Positions 23,748-34,600 of a stretch of 64,000 bases of DNA are shown here, in pieces (the stretch's first letter is position 1; every line of letters begins with the position of its first letter). The translations under genes were made by a program, and so were the position numbers. Where the stretch lies: assembly GCA_009763385.1 (NCBI GenBank), contig CM019825.1:119841131-119905130 (forward strand), read 5' to 3'. The notes under the pieces are model-generated. The model saw only the letters and a list, made by a program, of their open reading frames with translations, made no database searches and was not told where the DNA came from. The stretch is from Coix lacryma-jobi var. lacryma-jobi. Its lineage: Eukaryota; Streptophyta; Magnoliopsida; Poales; Poaceae.

Positions 23748-25332
23748 ATGGGGGAAACACTTTGGATTTTATATGATACACTGACTTTTTGTTTTCAGTT
23801 GTTTTTGCTTCTTTTTGTTTTCTTCGTGCATCTTTTGCATTTTAGCATACGCTTTTACATTCTGAGCTTCATGTGTATAATCTGAAGAATGTAACTATGC
23901 TCTGTGTAGTTTTTGCTCCGATGCTTTATGTTGATGTTGTAGCTTATGCTCCTTCTGATCACTAGTGCATACTATAAGCTGAGCTATTTTTGAATGGTGA
24001 ATTTGATAATGAACTTAAAACTTGAAAATGTTCACCATTGAGATATGCAACTAGCATGTGTAGGATGTGTTGAAGTCACATGTGCTTTTCATATATGCTA
24101 GGTTGCTATGTCTCTAGTGTTGAGTCATTCACTTGCTTGGTATGTCATATTCTGTTTAAAATCTGAACCAAGTTAAGTGAATTGGAAAGATCGAGATGGG
24201 TTTGCTTGTTAGCACCTCACAGTTTCGAGACTGTTTCTCATTGCACTTTGAGTTAAACTTGAGCTGTGTAGTGTATGACCGAAACTGTTGCTTTAAGCTT
24301 CTGATTGCTTATGCATAGGCTTCGCACAGTTGAAAAGTTAGGCAATAACAAGCATTCAACCTCTCGCAGTCACATGTTGTTTTCTGAACTTGTGTAATTT
24401 CACCCCTGCAACTCCGATTAAAATTGGAAATCACAAGTAAATGCCTAAATTGGTATCAGCATGATGATTGAACTGTGCTAGGGGTAGTTCACTTGGTATG
24501 CATGCTTAGCACATTTGACTTCCTGTCCATACATGTCTGTGCTATTTTGATGGTGAATACCTTTTTCGGCTTAAAACTGCTCACATGTTCATATTTCATT
24601 CTTAGTGATCAGGTTGAGCCTTTGCTAGCATTCTGTGCATTTTTCTGAGTCATCGGATTTGAACTCTATAGAGCATCTTTGCACTCTTTTGAGTATACTC
24701 TTGAAGCTCCTAACTTGCATTTTGACTCATATGCATTTTGGAAGGGGGGCCCTTATTTCTTGATAAGTGCATTTTCAACTAAGGGGGAGAAATTGCAAAT
24801 CATAACCCCTTCTTTTGCTTAGGGCGAGCCTTCTTGGTTGATTGCACTATTCAAGGGGGAGTTTGTTTCCGGTTGAGTCTTTGACATTTTCAATTAGTTT
24901 GGAGCGGTTTGCTAGATGTGTTGAGCCTTAGCCTCTTTCTTGAGGGACTAGCATTTGCTTTTCAGATTTCTAATTGGTGTCGAACTCTTTTTGGTAACAG
25001 TCAGTATCGAGCTTTCTTTGCTAGTTGTGTTGAGCCTCTGTGTCTCTATCTTGAGGGGCTAGCATTTTGCTTCGATATTTTCGATTGGTTTTTTGCTAGC
25101 GGTGTTGAGCCTGTTCTACCTCTTCTTGAGGGCTAGCTTTGCTTTGCTTGGTTGCGTCGAGCCGTTGCCCATGTCTTTGGGGACCAAGTTCTTTCGCTCT
25201 TTCCACTTGACCTTCTTCGGCTTTGCTATGCTATTGGGTCATTTGGTCGAGTTCTCTCTTCTCCTTCTTCCTTCTTCTCTTTCTATTATGATTTGTGTTG
25301 GTAGTTGACAATGCACTCATCAAGGGGGAGAT
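23748..25332 (+). other. El-3 3' untranslated region and polypurine tract
   Basis: This 1.6-kb stretch has no supportable gene, and I see no env-like ORF such as some SIRE elements carry. Near 24900-25140 a degenerate unit built on GTTGAGCCT...CTTGAGG...CTAGC recurs three to four times. The region ends TCAAGGGGGAGAT immediately before the 3' LTR, the polypurine tract. Confidence 0.75.
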
Positions 25333-27408
25333 TGCGGATACATGGGTGTATGTCGGGTCTCTGAGTGATGAGTGATTGTCAACTGGGATGATGCGCATGT
25401 TCTTTGGCTTGTGTTGTGCAGGTGTCGAGCACGGATACAGTGATCAAAGGCGAGGTGAAGGGCAAGTAGAGACGTGCCGTGCCGATGGACCGAGAGTGGC
25501 GAAGGGCGGACGTGAGGCTTGGACTGAGGGACCAGAGGCCCGAGGATCAGCTGTGGTGGCTGGCAGCCTGTGACGACAACAAGTGAAGAAGTGCGGTCAT
25601 GTGTTGCCTGAGTCGTGGACTTGGGGACACGTGTCGGTGGACGGGGTGCACGGGAGGTGCATCCCATCTACGACGTCGGTTTGGTGGTAGAGCCAGGGAA
25701 AAACCATCGGGTGGACGGTTTCCAAGTTTGGGCCTCAAAACCTGGGTGCGGATGGTTTCCGAGTTTGGCCACAAAACTCGGGCTGAGGACGGTTTCCAGG
25801 TTTGGGCCTCAAAACCTGGGCACTGAGGGTTTGCTGAGTTTGGCCTCAAAACTCGGATGCTTGGTGGGCTGGTTTCCCGGTTTGGGCCTCAAAACCGGGG
25901 GTTGGCTGGAAAAGGCTAGTTTCCCGGTTTGGGCCACAAAACCGGGGGTGCAGAGCGAGGGCGGCACGTGGCGGCAATCGGGAGGTTGCGTCGAGGCAAC
26001 GCTACGAGTTGTGCGAGCGTGGCCGTCGGATACACCTACCACCGAGTTGGTCCAGAATAACCCTAGGGTTTAGCTGGTTCGCTCTGTAATTAGAGAGGGG
26101 TAGAATAGGAATTAGAAATTAGGATAAGTAGAGGGAGACACCCTCCTCCCTTCCTATCTCAGTTAGTCATCCCTGTCATTTGCTCTTTGCTTCTAGGGTT
26201 TCCTGCTCTCCCAATCCCTGCTGTAGCTAGCTGAGATCCGCAGAGAACCATACCTCTGTGTACTGGAGATTTTGAGGAAGCGAGGCCGTAACCTCACTGT
26301 TGTAGCGTGTGGTAGCCACACGGTTGCAGATCGATGTGTTGATTCACGTTTTGGTTCGTGTTCTTCGCGTTCTTCATTTCTCCACGTTTTTCCCGTCACT
26401 CGATCTCCCTCTCCCGTGCGTCTTTGCGAAATATGTTTAAATCAACTTGTTCGTATTTGAAAGGAGATCATTTCCACCGAAGGAATTTATCTATCTCCCT
26501 ACGAACAAGTAGATCGGGTTGATTTCATTTTTGTGTCACTTTTTGGTTCATTCTTTTCCCTTTTCGATTTCCCGGTGATTGACTCGATTTGAGCGGATGA
26601 TTTCTTGGGGATAGTCTTCTAACTACTCCGTGATCATCCTCTCCAAGTTTGGGAACGTGGGATTTTGATTTGAATCGACTTTGGGAAGATTTGGGTGAAG
26701 GGCGATCAAAGTCGCCCTCCCTGAGTGACCGCGGACAGTCCGCCACTCAGGGCGCGGACAGTCCGCGCGTCGGGGACGAGCCAGAGCAGTGGCACTGTCT
26801 TCCGGCTGATTTGGCTTTTGGTTGAACGGCGGACAGTCCGCAGTTCAAAGCCGCGGACAGTCCGGGACTGTCCAGGGGACTTGCAGCAGCACTTCGGTTT
26901 TGCTCATTTGGCCGGCGGACAGTCCGCGACCTGAGCCCGGACAGTCCGCCACTGGGCAGACAGTCCGCGACCGTACTGGCGGACAGTCCGCGAATCGGCT
27001 GTTTGCTCCGGTTTAGTGCATTTGCTCTTCCGGCTTGTTCGCTTGGTTTCCGGACTTCTCGTTTGGCCCTAGAGTTGACCAAGGAACCTCTCTAGGTATC
27101 TTTGCTACTTGTTAGCCTAGGTATTTAGGAGTTTCTTGACGTAGCCGTCAATCTACGTTCGAGACTTGGTTTTTGGGGTAGTGTTCGAGCCGGAGCTTTT
27201 GGTGTTTGGTTTGCTATCTTCTTGTGGTGCCTCGCTGTGATCCTAGGGATCATCCACCCTCTTCCAAGGGTCGTGGGCATCATGGTTTCGGTCGCCGTTT
27301 CTCGGGGTTGATTTTGGGACATTTGGCCAAGGTTTCGAGAGAAATTTTTGAGCTCCCATTCACCCCCCCCCCCTCTGGTCGCCTTGCTAGTGCTTTCTCG
27401 GCCCTTCA
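25333..27408 (+). repeat. El-3 3' LTR
   Basis: This LTR is the same length as the 5' LTR (2076 bp) and differs by about twenty substitutions as far as I can see. Several differences fall inside the hairpins and the GCGGACAGTCCGC cluster. Confidence 0.95.
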
Positions 27409-29369
27409 CGCCGAAGGTCCTTGTTTTCTTTCTCAACCTCGGACAACCGTCCCCTCAAAAAATCTTCGTTCATACCCGCCCTTCGGCGCGCAGAGCGACT
27501 GAAGAGCATCAACTCAGCCAACTTAACGTCAATATCATCATGAAGCTCATCTAAAGGCTGGTTGACTAATCGAAGCTCGGCTTCTGGCACACAAACCCGT
27601 CCAAACACTCATCCAAGGAAACGCCTTTCCTCCGGAGAACATTGCAAATGACACTCACGAAGGTCCGGGCTCGTGAAAAGCTCCGTAGCTGGATCTGAAA
27701 CTCCAACTTTCTTGGCAAAGTAAGGAAGGCTGGACCGGCTAGCTTCGCCATATGGCCTCTTACTGGGGTTCCTATCCGACTCAAGCTCACCCTTCAACTC
27801 AAAACCGTCGACCCAAATGTGTGACCCCGTGAACTCAGGAATTGACCCTCGCTCGGGGCTTTCAGGCTCGAGGTCCCGCATAACATCATCAATGCACAGG
27901 GCAGCTTCAGCACCAGCGCTCGACGTAACAAGCGCTTTCCCACGGTCATCACCGATGGACACTTCTTCGTCAGAGTCACCCTCATTGCCGAAGGTCTCAC
28001 TATCATCATCAGACGAACCGTCTTCAGGATCGGACCCCTTCTTGACTTCATCCTTTCCTTTATCTTCGTCATCGGAGGCCCCCTCGCCGTCTGAGATCTG
28101 GATCAAAGCACTAATCCTGCCAACGCGGGGCACCCGTCCTCCAACCCCACCAACACCTCGGCCGCTTGAAACAATGGCCGAGGAGGAGGAGGCACCGGCA
28201 GCACCCGAACCTACCGCGGCTTTCGTCGCAAGCACCTTCACCCGGCCGGTGGCGCCGCCGCGGCCACGACCACGACCTCTCTTCGGACGCGAAACAATCT
28301 CTTTCTCCTCTGCAGAAGCACGCTTCCTTTTCTTTGGAGCATCCTCACTCGAAGGAGCAGGCCAGTCAGCATACTCAATCCCAAGAATGTCAAACAGCCT
28401 GTTGACTCGACCTCCGCTACCCACCGAGCTGTGGATAGCTTTAACCTCCAATGTGGACAGTTTTCCAACAAGTTCCTCTGCCCACTGTTGTACACGCTTA
28501 TAGACAGCTTCGATTCCATCCTCTCGCCTGGGAAACTTCTTGAGGACATTTTCCCAAACCTTGTTAAGATCCACCTTCGGTTTCTTCAAACCCCTACCCT
28601 CATACTTGGGGTCATCCTCAATCTTAAACCATACTTGCCTCTGGCCAAGGGGCCAAACATTTGCACAGCAGTACTCCTCCACCAAGTCGCGAGCACACTG
28701 GGAGCGCGCCACTACCCTCAGATAGTCAACAGCAGCATGAGCCTCGGGGCTCATCACAGCTTCGGCGCTAACGTCACCGAGCGGCGGAAGGTCGCCGCAA
28801 AGCTCGGCACCACCACTGAGCTTGTAGTAGAACCAAAACTCCTGCCACCCGCTGGTCCACTTGTTCTTTTGGGTCTGCACCGGCAGCTCCGACCCAGCAC
28901 GATGACAAAATGTGTGCACCGCAAATTAACCAAGACTGGTGTTACCTTAGCCATTGACAACCTTCCGAGGCTGCATATGCACACGATGAGTGCGAATAAA
29001 ACCCTCGACGTGTGGGACAATGCCCTAAGAGCGGCATGCCCACACATACACCGACATCTTCATAAAGCACGAAGGCGTTAGCTGATGAAACCTCAGGTTA
29101 AACCTCTGAAGAACCGAGGTCACAAAGGAAGCAACCGGGAACCAAAGTCCAGCCGAAAAGAATTCTTCAAAAACAACGATCTCATCCACATCCGGCCTCG
29201 GAACGGTCTCCCCACTGCTGGTCCTCGCCTTTCCCTCCTCGATCCACCCTCGCTTAACATAAGTTGCTAAATCAGAACTGCAAACTCGGTTGAGACCAAA
29301 CTCGAAGGTCACTCCTTCATCCGCACCACTCGGAGAAGCAACTCAAGCAGTCTGCTTCAACCTAGCCAT
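27409..29369 (-). pseudogene. El-2 antisense gene, 5' part of exon 1
   Basis: The gene starts MARLKQTA at 29369 on the minus strand and carries the same domain order as El-5: gypsy-associated N-terminal domain, PKKRKR signal, RPKRGRGRGRGG block, a VLATKAA segment, acidic stretch and start of the coiled coil, ending at the El-3 insertion. It is broken by TGA at 29343-29345 (codon 9), TGA at 29025-29027, further stops between 28920 and 28950, and TGA at 27609-27611. At codon 9 and at 27609 the intact copy has CGT and CGG arginine codons. Confidence 0.85.
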
Positions 29370-29516
29370 CTTTTCAGCTGACTTCAACCTCAAACAACGA
29401 TCGCCTATCCAAACCTTCGCAAACAAGTTAAAACTAACCTTCGCTACGAGAAAATAGCAGCAGCAGGATGGCTAGAGCAAAGGAAGGCACAACTTCAAGC
29501 TTCCCACCAACCCCTT

Positions 29517-29525
29517 CTATTTATA
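29517..29525 (-). promoter_or_regulatory. TATA box of El-2 antisense gene
   Basis: TATAAATAG on the minus strand lies about 150 bp upstream of the antisense ATG and outside the LTR. The sequence context (CCGGCC before it, GAA after it) is shared with the El-5 copy at 37058-37066. GGGCC/TGGGCC-type motifs that resemble plant TCP sites lie further upstream. Confidence 0.65.
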
Positions 29526-29744
29526 GGCCGGGAGACGAGTCTCCCCACCCTACGAAAGTGGCACGACAACCGAAATCCTCGGCGCAAAAAACGAGACGGG
29601 CCTAAACAGTACAAGCAACAGTGTAATGGCCCGGCCCAAAAGCAGCCGCGGGCGTCGCTGCCAAGGGTCTCGTTACGTTTCCCGTCAAAGAGCGCTGCTT
29701 GGGCCTAAATACTGCTCTTTAGATCCAAGGCAACGAGGGGCTAC

Positions 29745-30395
29745 TGTTGGGGAAGGGGACCCTCGGCAGTGGCGCCACGCAGGCTGGCTCAACAAGACGC
29801 CCCTCGCGCGTCCCGCGCACCTTCGCGAAAGCCTGCCTCTTTATTTGCTGAGTCCCTCAAGTCACCGTTCGGGCCCCTGAATTCTAACTCAACCTTCGGA
29901 ATGTTTAGCAAGTTCTTACAGGCAAAGGGCATGAAGAGCGCTGGAAGAAACCCTCGCGCATCTCGCGAACCTTCGCCAAGAGGCTCAGGCCCAACAGGAG
30001 GCGAAGGGACCCAGACCTCGCGGCGGGACGGGAGTCTTCGCAAGGTGGAGGTCAACCCTCGCCCTCCCGCGAAAATAAATGAAGCAAAATGGCGGCGGGC
30101 AGGAGGAAGACAGACTAGGGTTTCCACTCCACTCGTGTTTGTACATTTCTGCCCTTCTGTGTGCATAGCGCAGAGGAATCTTTCTTGTACCCTATTGTAA
30201 TTTGGTCAGCACCCCCTGGTATCCCCTATAAATACCGGGGGGTGAACAGTGTAATACACACGGTTTTTTGGAAAGAGAGCTACCGCATTACTGTTTCCGA
30301 TTTCCCTTCCTTACCCTCGCTCTCGGTTCTGACGATTGGCCACCTTCGCCACTCCCCTGCACGTGTGCGGAGGTAGGGCAAGAGTGCATCCAACA
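29745..30395 (+). repeat. El-2 3' LTR
   Basis: This 651-bp LTR is preceded by the purine-rich AACGAGGGGCTAC and followed by TATGC. It retains a TATAAATA box like the 5' LTR. Confidence 0.92.
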
Positions 30396-31640
30396 TATGC
30401 TTGCGTCCTACAGTCAGCATTGCTTTGATACCACTTTGTCACACCCGGTTTTAAGAACAAAACCAGGTATACACCATATGTGAGCCTAGGAAGTCAAATC
30501 TCACATATAGCCACAAATAAAGGGTAATATCGTAAGACAATGCACATATATAACGTATAAACACAAAGAACATAACCTTAAGGAGCAGACAGCGGAAAGG
30601 CACCCCGATCTTCAGATGGAGACACCAACTTCATAGGGAACAACTGACTGGTTGATCACAAGCCCAACTTCTCCAACTTCTAGCAAACTGGTACCCATCC
30701 GGGATTTTTCCAAAGTTTTGAAAAGTAAAACAAGCATAAGTACATCTCGTACTTAACAAATATAACATGGGGTTCATGAGGCTCAAAAGCTGACACGGGT
30801 TTAACTGCAGAAGCTTTTAGGTGGCATAATTTTAGCATTAAGTAGCATCAAAGTATAACCATCCCAAGTTAAACATATGATTTATCATCATTACCAATAT
30901 TTATAGCAACAACTATACCATAAGAATTCCAGGCCGCTCGTAACCGTGAGCACGGCTGATATATCAGTTTTACACTCTGGAGAGGTTGTACACTTTACCC
31001 GATGAGTAGTGATACCCATATGCCGGGGTTTGCAAGGCCCACGTTACACTTCCAAGGTGCACGACAGGGTTCACTGCGCAGCCTTTCAAAGGTTCGTCTA
31101 ACAAGTTAGGGCCGCTAGGTTTCATCAGTTAGTCTGTGTGATACAACCAGTCCCAGGGATCCACAGTCTGATGTCCCCCATTTGCGCCACAAGGGTAACC
31201 TCTAACAAGCTAGAAAAGGTCCTCATACTGGACTAAGGTCAGAGCCATATAACCCTCATGGTTGCACTGTAGTCCCGGGTGATCCCTTATAGTAGTTCCT
31301 AAACCATGTTGCTATAAAAGTCATATTCTAACATGTCTCATCTCATATATCATTAAAACAAATTTACATGATCATAGTTTAAGTTGAGCACTAGCATCAA
31401 GCTATCCAATGCATACCCATGGTTATCAAGGTACAAGATCAAACATCTAGGATAAATCTATATAGGCATCAAGGTAGACACATGCAATATGAATTAAGTG
31501 ATTACGGTGAATAGGTAACAAGGATGGTCTCATGCTATACTTGCCTTAAACTTAAGATCCTTCTTTTGTTGACTTGTAGACTTCCAAAGGTTGACTCTTG
31601 ATCATAAATATAAACCCTTGGCTATTGTAAAAAGGGTTCA
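30396..31640 (-). mobile_element. El-1, right portion: primer site and 5' LTR (partial)
   Basis: On the minus strand the LTR ends ...CCGGGTGTGACA at 30437 and is followed 3 bp later by TGGTATCAAAGC (30422-30433), an initiator-Met-type primer site. The LTR extends rightward to roughly 31640, where it gives way to El-4. The junction is not sharply resolved because the other El-4 end is outside the window. Bases ~31010-31290 are strongly similar to the El-6 LTR (51690-51930). Confidence 0.75.
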
Positions 31641-34600
31641 CAACCATATCAATACAAATTGGTCCCGTGCCATCTTCGAGTCCTTTGTCGTGTCGTCGAG
31701 TTCTTCGAGAGGAATCATCGATCCGTCGACCTCCGTAAGTCCCGACAACCTTGTTATCATGTCTAGTATCATGCGGTGGATTTAGATGTGATGCAAGTAG
31801 TCTTGTTTGTTTACAAAGATCGTGCGGCGGATCTATGTCGACAATCAAGAAGTCTTTGCTTATGCTATGCTTATGAGTAAATACCGTGCGGTAGGCGTTT
31901 GCTTGATATGTTTAGCAGGAGCGAGATAGTCATCGGCTCTATTAGATTTGGCAAGATCTAGTAGATTCATTAAGTTACCATGTGTTGCATGATTTATTTA
32001 ATTAGTTTTGCAACACTCTTTTGCCCAATCTAGATTGACTTTGTTCGGCCTTGCTCTACAAGTTTTTTTCACTTGTTTTTTCCAATAATCGCATAACCAT
32101 GATGGCCGAATTAATTTCTAATCTAGATTGTTACGTGTTGCGGGTTCATACATGTCAATTACGCTTAAGCTTTGATAAAACTAGGTATCGTGCGGTAGAT
32201 GCAGGTTTTAGATTGGTTTGATCATTTTTTATTTGCATGTTCCTTCTTCATGGACCCCAACTCGGCTAGTTTGCTGAGCTTGGTTACACGTTATTTTATA
32301 ATCTATCTCTTGTTCAAGCATGTCTTTTTACATATGTGCATTCGACAACCAATTGTTTACATATGTTCATGTTTAGAGTTAGCCGAATGATCTTTAAAAC
32401 TTGTTAACAGATAGCTTCTATAGCTATATGTCGTTGTGAGTGGCTTCAGGGCCATAAATATGGAACTGTCTGGTCTCATCCGGCATGTTCCAGTTTTATT
32501 CTCACAGTTTTATCCCTTGTTGGCTTTCAGGTCAAACCGACTGGCACGTCTCCGGATTTCAAACCGTCTGAACACCCGATTGAAGCCACGCTTTTCGGCT
32601 TGCTGTGTGTGAGGCATGGTGCGACGCATTTTGTGCCAACACACTTTTTGGCACGCCCGGTGGGACCACAATCATTTGATCGAACATCAAATCCTCTCCA
32701 AATATTTGTCACTTTCAGATCACGATGAGATGATGTTTAACTTTTATTTTATCAATAAAGGTTTGGCCGAAAGAAGTGACAAAGACAAAGTGCAATATAA
32801 TTTGATGAGGAACTTTCCAGTAAAATTAGCTTGATGGCCGATATCACGATGAGTCAGAATCCAGAAGCTGCAGATCAGTGCCAAAGAAAACCGAGAAGAA
32901 AATAATATCAGCTATTCTGTGAAGATAGATTGAAGATCAAATCACGCAAGAAAATATGAGGATTTGTCTTAAGTTGGGAGTTATTATAAAATCTCAGTTG
33001 CAACGTATGTGCTAAGTGCCATCAATTTGCTATTCTCCGACCACGTGTTGCTCATAAAGTTCACAAGTCTCGAGAAGATGAGTCAGGACGTGCTACTGGA
33101 CTATATGCATGCCTAATTGTGGCAACTACGTGCAAGCATACAACATGTGTGTATTATGGTCACCAGAAGAACTGAAGATAACAAGAGGCTGATATTATAT
33201 TCGGCCATCATTGAGACTATATAAATAAATTCGTCAACAGTGATGAACATGCATGTCAAGTTTTTGTCTCCAGAGATTTGGATCTCTTAACACCATGCCG
33301 ATCATAACCTGAATCAAGGCCTTACCGGACAAAGAATACTATGCCCAGATGGTGATCGGCTATTCACTTTCATTGGCTCCAAGATCAAATCGACTCTTGC
33401 ACAGAAGAAGTCGGCTATTTCATGCTAGCTTATTATTCATATACGTACATGGATTAATGAAGATAAGACACCTTTGAGATGCATATATACCTAAAGGAGT
33501 GCTAGCAAACAGTATTGGGATGAGATTCAGAGATAAAAGAAATTTTTATCTCTTACCGCTGTCCATGCAAATTGTAATTAACAGCTGATGTTGACGGAAC
33601 TACCAATACAGAAGAAATTTGCAAATTTTTGCTCGACTGGTAATAGTTCTGTCGGTTTGATCGATCAAATAATAGCAAGACTCAAGGACATGGAATCTAA
33701 TATAGATTCACCAGCTATAGGTGCATCGTATAGATGATCTGGAAATTCGGGTTATGAGATTAAATAGCCAATGTTGAATGAAGATTGGAAGATCTGATTT
33801 CCATCGGCTAGATGCCTTAAAATGCTTGGAGTCTAGAACTTAGTGCTTGACAGGAGTGCCCGATTAAAAGGCAGCTAGCAGAGGATTCAGAAGATCAACG
33901 TGACTGGAAGATTATTATACACAGCATATATACACAGCATGCCACATCTATATGAGATCCTCATATCATAAGGATAATCAAGACTGTATGGGTTCATAAA
34001 GAATTTAGGCCAATAAGTCAGAAAAAGGAGAAGTATTGGTTGATTTTATCAGAAGCTATGAACAAAGTGTCAGCGATGCATCGGCTAAACAAAGAACAAC
34101 ATGCACATTGTATTAGGGAGATGAAAAATGGAGAGTTTGCATATCCGGAAGCATCATAAATGCAATCAAATTCGGTACTCATGGAAATATGCCATTATGC
34201 AGTGATAGGAGGAATCGACTCTTGAAGATAAGAATTGGCTGTTCAGAATACCAGACATAATAAAACCGATGAGATATTGGTTCTGGTAAAGCAGCAGCAG
34301 GGCATCGGCTCTTTTGGTTTAAAATTAAGACACAAAAAGTAGCCGATGATGATTCTAATCTAGAACTATCCAGCTCCTACATGTTTGCCGCACTTGCATG
34401 TTTAATCAAGGAAACAGAAGGAAGCTTCGATAGCAACAAACATGGAGACTGTACAAACGTCAAACTATGATTGCAAGTCCAAATGCATCACAGTCCTGGT
34501 TACATGATGGCTGCGTAATGAAGAAAAGAGATTGAGTATCAAGCGACCAGGTGAACCGCAAACATACGCGGAACTGATGATCCGAACATGTTGCACTAGT

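Larger units (their letters stand above)
15727..27408 (+). mobile_element. El-3: SIRE-like Ty1/copia element with four nonsense codons
   Basis: The two LTRs are both 2076 bp (15727-17802 and 25333-27408), begin TGCGGATACATGG and end GG(T/C)CCTTCA. The flanks TGCCG and CGCCG form an imperfect target duplication within the El-2 antisense gene. The internal region holds an initiator-Met primer site (ATTGGTATCGGAGC at 17803), a long gag with two zinc knuckles, pol in copia order (protease, integrase, RT, RNase H), a 1.6-kb 3' untranslated region and a purine tract before the 3' LTR. I found roughly twenty LTR differences by eye (~1%), so insertion is fairly recent. The SIRE/Maximus assignment rests on LTR length and the long gag. 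Confidence 0.95.
4893..30395 (+). mobile_element. El-2: Tat-like Ty3/gypsy element, decayed, split by El-3
   Basis: The LTRs are 651 bp each (4893-5543 and 29745-30395) with TGTTGG...CAACA ends. They are flanked by TATGT on the left and TATGC on the right, an imperfect 5-bp target duplication. Internal order is primer site, gag-pol on the plus strand, a short 3' spacer (11295-11606), two tandem arrays, then a gene on the minus strand with its promoter next to the 3' LTR. El-3 interrupts the antisense gene at 15727-27408. By eye the LTRs differ at about a dozen positions, clearly more than the El-5 pair. There is no chromodomain, and the antisense ORF and 3' arrays are typical of the Tat lineage (Grande/Retand-like). 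Confidence 0.9.

Noticed and set aside
24909..25308. Hydrophobic short frames after El-3 pol as an env-like gene
   Set aside because: Only ~70 codons, low complexity, overlapping repeats, and no signal peptide followed by a consistent ectodomain and anchor.
25609..26073. 152-codon frame in the El-3 LTR (also at 16009-16467)
   Set aside because: It spans the hairpin array and reads through inverted repeats; it is duplicated simply because it is in both LTRs.
32616..32834. Small frame after the El-4 primer-binding site as a gag start
   Set aside because: It begins inside the LTR, spans the primer site, has no gag similarity and ends after 72 codons.
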